Positions 60,450 to 64,000 of a stretch of DNA of 64,000 nucleotides are shown piece by piece. Position numbers and translations under genes: made by a program. The stretch spans positions 26,740 through 90,739 of the forward strand of contig NZ_JAGGPL010000023.1 of the NCBI RefSeq assembly GCF_018613805.1. Reading direction: 5' to 3'. The first letter of the stretch is position 1, and every line of letters begins with the position of its first letter. Source of the DNA: Arthrobacter sp. ISL-48. Lineage in GTDB: Bacteria > Actinomycetota > Actinomycetes > Actinomycetales > Micrococcaceae. The notes below the pieces were generated by a model that was not told the origin of the DNA, did not search any database, and saw only the letters and a list, made by a program, of their open reading frames with translations.

Positions 60450-61071
60450 GGCCACCAGTGTCCTGCACGTTTCCCCGGTCATCCCGGTGGTGACTATAGA
60501 CGACCCGCAAAATGCGGTGCCCATTGCCCGGGCGCTGGCAGCGGGCGGGGTCCGCATCATTGAACTCACGCTACGGACCGAGAGCGCCCTCACCTCGCTT
60601 AAGCTCATCGCCAACGAGGTTCCGGAGATTCTCCTTGGTGCCGGAACCGTCCTTACGCCGGGCCAAGCAGACGCCGCTGTGGGCGCCGGTGCACAGTTCC
60701 TGGTCAGCCCCGGCGTGACGCCGTCGCTGTTGGACCACATGCTCACCCTTGACGTTCCGGTGCTGCCGGGCGTCGCGACCGTGGGCGAAGTGATGGCTGT
60801 CCTGGAGCGCGGCCTGGAAGCCATGAAGTTCTTCCCGGCAGGCCCGGCCGGTGGACCCGACTACCTGGCCGCCATCGGAGCCCCTATCCCGCAGGTGCAG
60901 TTCTGCCCCACAGGCGGCGTCAGCCTTGGCTCGGCGCCCGATTACCTCGCCCTGCCGAATGTCTCATGCGTCGGCGGCAGCTGGCTCACGCCCCGCAGAG
61001 CCGTTGATGACAGGGACTGGAAGCAGATCACGAAGCTCGCACAGGGAGCGGCGGCTCTCCGGGCGGAGTGA
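60442..61071 (+). CDS. eda: KDPG aldolase
   Basis: The protein has 209 residues. Class I aldolase residues are visible: Glu41 and Arg45 in IELTLRT, and the Schiff-base Lys129 in AMKFFPAGPAGG; GAGTVLTPGQ and FCPTGGVSLG bind phosphate. It cleaves KDPG to pyruvate and glyceraldehyde 3-phosphate. ATG at 60442 overlaps the end of the reductase gene by eight bases; ATG at 60430 would lengthen the overlap. It is the last gene of the sugar-acid operon, about 150 bases before the terminator at 61225. Confidence 0.9.
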   Translation: MAEATSVLHVSPVIPVVTIDDPQNAVPIARALAAGGVRIIELTLRTESALTSLKLIANEVPEILLGAGTVLTPGQADAAVGAGAQFLVSPGVTPSLLDHMLTLDVPVLPGVATVGEVMAVLERGLEAMKFFPAGPAGGPDYLAAIGAPIPQVQFCPTGGVSLGSAPDYLALPNVSCVGGSWLTPRRAVDDRDWKQITKLAQGAAALRAE

Positions 61072-61224
61072 TGACGCGCTGGCTCCCGTAAATCTCTTGT
61101 AAGCGGCCATTGTTTGCATCAGGCTTGCCGGTGCCGAAGGTACTGTCCGCCAACAGAAAGCACGAATTCGACGACGGCGCAGCGGCAACGGACTTTGCGT
61201 CCTTTGCCGCGGCACTGGCCTGGG

Positions 61225-61262
61225 GAGACGACGACGGCGGGACATCCCGCCGTCGTCGTCTC
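61225..61262 (+). terminator. Terminator of the sugar-acid operon
   Basis: A perfect 17-bp stem (GAGACGACGACGGCGGG / CCCGCCGTCGTCGTCTC) has a 4-base loop and is followed by ACTTTTCT. It is the longest member of the GACGACGGCGG hairpin family in the window. Confidence 0.78.
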
Positions 61263-61302
61263 ACTTTTCTGCCCGGTTATCTACTTGCTCGCCAAACCGC
61301 TG

Positions 61303-61316
61303 GGATAACGTTATCC
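61303..61316. promoter_or_regulatory. Palindromic operator before the alpha-galactosidase gene
   Basis: GGATAACGTTATCC is a perfect 14-bp palindrome with the AACGTT centre favoured by LacI-family repressors, 67 bases before the ATG. No matching regulator gene is adjacent; it may lie outside the window. Confidence 0.58.
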
Positions 61317-61382
61317 TCTAAGGACTGACCATCGTTTAGCGGCGGCTTCGAAACGCCTGGCCGCATACTCCCGGGAGCCACC

Positions 61383-63569
61383 ATGACCCTTGCGCACCTT
61401 AGTCCCGAGCTTGAGGACAAGCCCCCGACTCTTGAAGTCGCAGCCGGCGGAGAGGTCCTGTCCTGGGGAAATGAGTGCCTGCAGCTGCACTTCCTTCATG
61501 GTGACCACATCGCACCGAGGCTGCTCACCATCCAGCACGCCCAGGTCGGGCCACGCGACCTGGAGGAACTGCGCCGTTCATCGTTGCCGGTCGTGGAGAT
61601 TGCCCTCGCCGGCGACGGGCGGCACGGTACGGCTGGCAAGCGGCACGTGGATGGCGGAGCCGCCCAGAGGATGCGGCTGACAAACGTGCAGGAATCCGAA
61701 GCGAGGGGCGTCCGGCGGCTCGAACTGCATGCCACGGATCCCGTCTCCGGCATCAGCGCCACCGTCCACTACGAGCTCGCCGCCGGCTCGTCCGTGCTGC
61801 GCTGCTGGACCGAAGTGCAGGCCGGAAGCTCCGCCGTCGGCGTTGAATACGTCTCCTCATTCACCCTGTCGGGGCTGGGCCACGGCCAGGACTGGGAAGA
61901 ACAGCTGGGCCTCTGGCAGGCCGCCAATCCATGGTCGGGGGAGTTCCGATGGCGCCGGAATACCATCGCGGAACATGGCCTGTACAACGTCGGAATGGTG
62001 GAATACGGCCAGGTGGGTTCCAAGAACCGGATCGCGGCAACGTCAACGGGTGCGTGGTCCACTGCCGAGCAACTGCCCATGGGCATCCTCGAGGACCTGG
62101 CCACCGGGAGCGTGCTGGCGTGGCAGCTGGAGCACAACGGCGCCTGGCACTACGAACTCGGTGACCGGTATGACGACCTCTACCTGACGATCTCCGGCCC
62201 CACCGCGGCGGAGCACCAGTGGTCTGTGACCCTCGAACCCGGCGAGACTTTCACCACCGCGCCCGCTGCAGTCGCGGTGGTCCCCACCGGCGGCATCAAC
62301 GCCGTCGCCGCAGAGCTGACCGCCTACCGCCGCCGTATCCGCCGGCCGCACCCTGACAATGTGGACCTTCCGGTCATCTACAACGACTTCCTCAACTGCC
62401 TCATGTCGGACCCCACTACGGAGAAGGAGCTTCCGTTGATCGCAGCCGCATCCGCGCTGGGCGTGGAGGTTTTCTGCATCGACGCCGGGTGGTACGACGA
62501 CGAGAACGGCGGCTGGTGGGACTCCGTGGGGGAGTGGGAGCCCTCCGTCAAACGTTTCCCCGACGGCGGCCTGGCCGCTTTGATCGGAAAGATCCGCGAG
62601 GCTGGCATGAAGCCGGGACTCTGGCTCGAGCCGGAAGTGGTGGGGGCACGGAGCCGGCTTGCCGAGCTTCTTCCGGGGGAGGCCTTCTTCAGCCGAGGCG
62701 GAGAACGCATCAAGGAGTGGGGCCGCTACCAGCTGGACCTGCGCCACCCCGCCGCGCGTGCCCACCTGGACACCATGGTTGACCGGCTGATGGCCGATTT
62801 TGACCTGGCGTACCTCAAGCTGGATTACAACATCGACATCGGCGCAGGCACGGACCTCAATGGTGCCGTCGGCGCAGGGCTGCTGGACCACAACCGAGCC
62901 TTCCTGGATTGGGTGACCGCGGTGATGGATCGGCATCCGGGCCTGACAATCGAGGGCTGCGCTGCTGGTGGTTCCCGCACGGATGGCGCCTCGGGTGCTG
63001 TGTTCCCGGTCCAGTCGCTGACCGACCAGCAGGATTTTGCCAAGACCCCGCCGATTTCGGCCGCCGCGCCGCTAGCCATCACACCGGAACAGTCGGGCGT
63101 CTGGGCCTCCGTGGAAGGCTCCATGGGCGATGAGCAGTTGGCGTTCTCCCTGATCAGTGCGCTGCTGTCGCGGGTCCACCTTGCCGGCCGGATTGATACC
63201 CTCGGGCCCGCCCAGTTGGAGGTGGTTCGCGCCGGAGTGGAAGTTTACAAGCAGCTGCGCGGAGGAATTTCGGCCAGCCTGCCCACGTTCCCCTTGGGAC
63301 TTCCGGGGTGGCGCGACAACTGGATCGCGCAGGGCGCCAGGTTGGGTGAGGCGACGTTGGCCATAGCAGTGCACCGCCGGGGAGGCGGGGCCGAGCAGTC
63401 CATAGAGCTTCCGGCCTGGCTCGGCCAGCGCCCTGCGGTAACGGTGGCGTACCCCATGTGGGGGGTGGCAGATGCCGTTGTTCTTCCCGGAAGCCACGGG
63501 CCGGCGGTCCTGAGGGTCACGCTTGAAGAGGAGAACAGCGCGAGGCTGATCCTCATCCACGCTACTTAG
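61383..63569 (+). CDS. GH36 alpha-galactosidase
   Basis: This is a 728-residue GH36 enzyme without signal peptide, of normal length for the bacterial family. An N-terminal beta-sandwich (1-330) is followed by a TIM barrel. The nucleophile is the Asp in LKLDYN and the acid/base the Asp in EGCAAGGSRTDGA; FCIDAGWYDDENGGWWDSVG and GLWLEPEVVG are further conserved blocks. It hydrolyses terminal alpha-galactose from melibiose or raffinose-type sugars in the cytoplasm. ATG at 61383 follows GGGAG. It has no transporter in the window, and its operator at 61303 suggests sugar-responsive repression. Confidence 0.92.
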   Translation: MTLAHLSPELEDKPPTLEVAAGGEVLSWGNECLQLHFLHGDHIAPRLLTIQHAQVGPRDLEELRRSSLPVVEIALAGDGRHGTAGKRHVDGGAAQRMRLTNVQESEARGVRRLELHATDPVSGISATVHYELAAGSSVLRCWTEVQAGSSAVGVEYVSSFTLSGLGHGQDWEEQLGLWQAANPWSGEFRWRRNTIAEHGLYNVGMVEYGQVGSKNRIAATSTGAWSTAEQLPMGILEDLATGSVLAWQLEHNGAWHYELGDRYDDLYLTISGPTAAEHQWSVTLEPGETFTTAPAAVAVVPTGGINAVAAELTAYRRRIRRPHPDNVDLPVIYNDFLNCLMSDPTTEKELPLIAAASALGVEVFCIDAGWYDDENGGWWDSVGEWEPSVKRFPDGGLAALIGKIREAGMKPGLWLEPEVVGARSRLAELLPGEAFFSRGGERIKEWGRYQLDLRHPAARAHLDTMVDRLMADFDLAYLKLDYNIDIGAGTDLNGAVGAGLLDHNRAFLDWVTAVMDRHPGLTIEGCAAGGSRTDGASGAVFPVQSLTDQQDFAKTPPISAAAPLAITPEQSGVWASVEGSMGDEQLAFSLISALLSRVHLAGRIDTLGPAQLEVVRAGVEVYKQLRGGISASLPTFPLGLPGWRDNWIAQGARLGEATLAIAVHRRGGGAEQSIELPAWLGQRPAVTVAYPMWGVADAVVLPGSHGPAVLRVTLEEENSARLILIHAT

Positions 63570-63651
63570 GCCGACGGTTCAGGGCGCCTGTCGGCCCGGT
63601 ATGTCCTTGACGCACCGCAGCCTATGGCCCTGGATTCACGGTGCAAACGCT

Positions 63652-63719
63652 GCTCGAGCCGAACGCGCGATGGCGGGTGGCGGCCATGCGTCGCTCGAGC
63701 CGTACGCGACGGCGGGTGG
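63652..63719. repeat. Imperfect direct repeat
   Basis: GCTCGAGCCGAACGCG (from 63652) and GCTCGAGCCGTACGCG (from 63693) each continue into a GGCGGGTGG end. The units are 29 and 27 bases long and 41 bases apart. Confidence 0.5.
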
Positions 63720-63725
63720 TAGCTC

Positions 63726-63762
63726 CCGTCCCGGCTGGAACCTTTGGTTCCGGCCGGGACGG
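63726..63762 (+). terminator. Strong hairpin after the alpha-galactosidase gene
   Basis: CCGTCCCGGCTGGAACC pairs with GGTTCCGGCCGGGACGG (one G-T pair) around TTT, followed by AGTTGTTT. It is 157 bases past the stop and may terminate the GH36 transcript. Confidence 0.6.
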
Positions 63763-64000
63763 AGTTGTTTAAGGCGAGGCTGTTGAGCGTGGGCTGTTGG
63801 GTCGGGTCGTTGGGCGGGGTTGTTGGGCGGGGGCTGTTTGAGGCAGCGTGGCCAAGGCGCGGCCGCAGCCGCGTTTATCCATCCCAGAGGAGGGCGCGGG
63901 CATGTGCCTGGGGCTTCGCGTCGGCGTGGGGTATTTGCTTGCCACGGTTATTTGCATGGCCGGCGTTATTGACCCGCGTTAGGGACTGCCCCCGGTTCTG

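Larger units (their letters stand above)
61072..61382. other. Intergenic region before the alpha-galactosidase gene
   Basis: This 311-base stretch has no credible gene. It contains the terminator hairpin at 61225-61262 and the palindromic operator at 61303-61316. Confidence 0.5.
63570..64000. other. Non-coding end of the window
   Basis: No credible gene is seen in these 431 bases. The stretch contains an imperfect tandem repeat (63652-63719), a strong hairpin (63726-63762) and G-rich runs such as repeated TTGGGCGGGG near 63800-63830. Confidence 0.45.

Noticed and set aside
63601..63957. Short frames at the window end
   Set aside because: Low complexity, no ribosome binding sites, overlapping repeats and a hairpin.

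Overview
The window is high-GC chromosomal DNA with the gene order, start codons (many GTG/TTG), LAXTG-type sorting signals and protein flavour of a soil actinobacterium of the Micrococcaceae (Arthrobacter / Pseudarthrobacter / Paenarthrobacter-like). This is inferred from protein family resemblance only. No rRNA, tRNA, CRISPR array or prophage is visible. The one mobile element is a decayed IS110-type transposase.

Bases 1-13.5 kb look like a self-contained surface-protein regulon. They hold three related ECF-type sigma factors (the middle one fused to a zinc-binding anti-sigma domain, a membrane helix and a Pro/Thr/Ala-rich tail), three members of an unrecognised family of 65-78-residue proteins, and two very large secreted repeat proteins (1433 and about 1308 aa) ending in LAYTG and LASTG sorting signals. 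A two-block promoter, CGTCACGA-N15-GTTA (one site reads CGTCATGA), occurs at six positions with invariant spacing: before the sigma/anti-sigma fusion, before one small protein, two or three times before the first surface protein, and before the second. I saw it nowhere else in the window. This is the strongest candidate for an undescribed system here.

Bases 13.6-17.4 kb: an IS110 pseudogene, a PaiB-like regulator, and an EamA exporter divergent from a LysR regulator. Bases 17.9-25.9 kb: a LacI-regulated glycoside operon (LacI, lipoprotein, two permeases, GH1 glycosidase) with tandem operators, then an NAD-dependent epimerase and an aldo/keto reductase. Bases 25.9-30.4 kb: a frameshifted small gene, a winged-helix protein, and a GntR / aspartate ammonia-lyase / dicarboxylate symporter set.

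Bases 30.4-44.5 kb form a fructan locus: a membrane-anchored GH32 enzyme, a secreted GH68 levansucrase, a large secreted alginate-lyase-like / discoidin protein, a LacI regulator with clear operators, an ABC importer without its own ATPase, and a cytoplasmic GH32 enzyme. Extracellular levan or fructo-oligosaccharide would be made and trimmed outside, imported, and hydrolysed inside.

Bases 44.5-49.6 kb: GntR regulator, MatC-like carboxylate carrier, class III CoA-transferase and an AccD/AccA-like carboxyltransferase, plausibly a variant malonate pathway. Bases 49.6-53.3 kb: an ArsR/SRPBCC pair, small conserved proteins, an SGNH hydrolase and a flavin reductase.

Bases 53.4-61.1 kb: a sugar-acid cluster (GntR, MHS-type transporter, L-idonate/L-gulonate-type dehydrogenase, mannonate dehydratase, KDG kinase, fructuronate reductase, KDPG aldolase) that can convert L-gulonate or fructuronate to pyruvate and glyceraldehyde 3-phosphate. 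A GH36 alpha-galactosidase with a palindromic operator closes the window. Closely similar GACGACGGCGG hairpins recur behind five transcription units.
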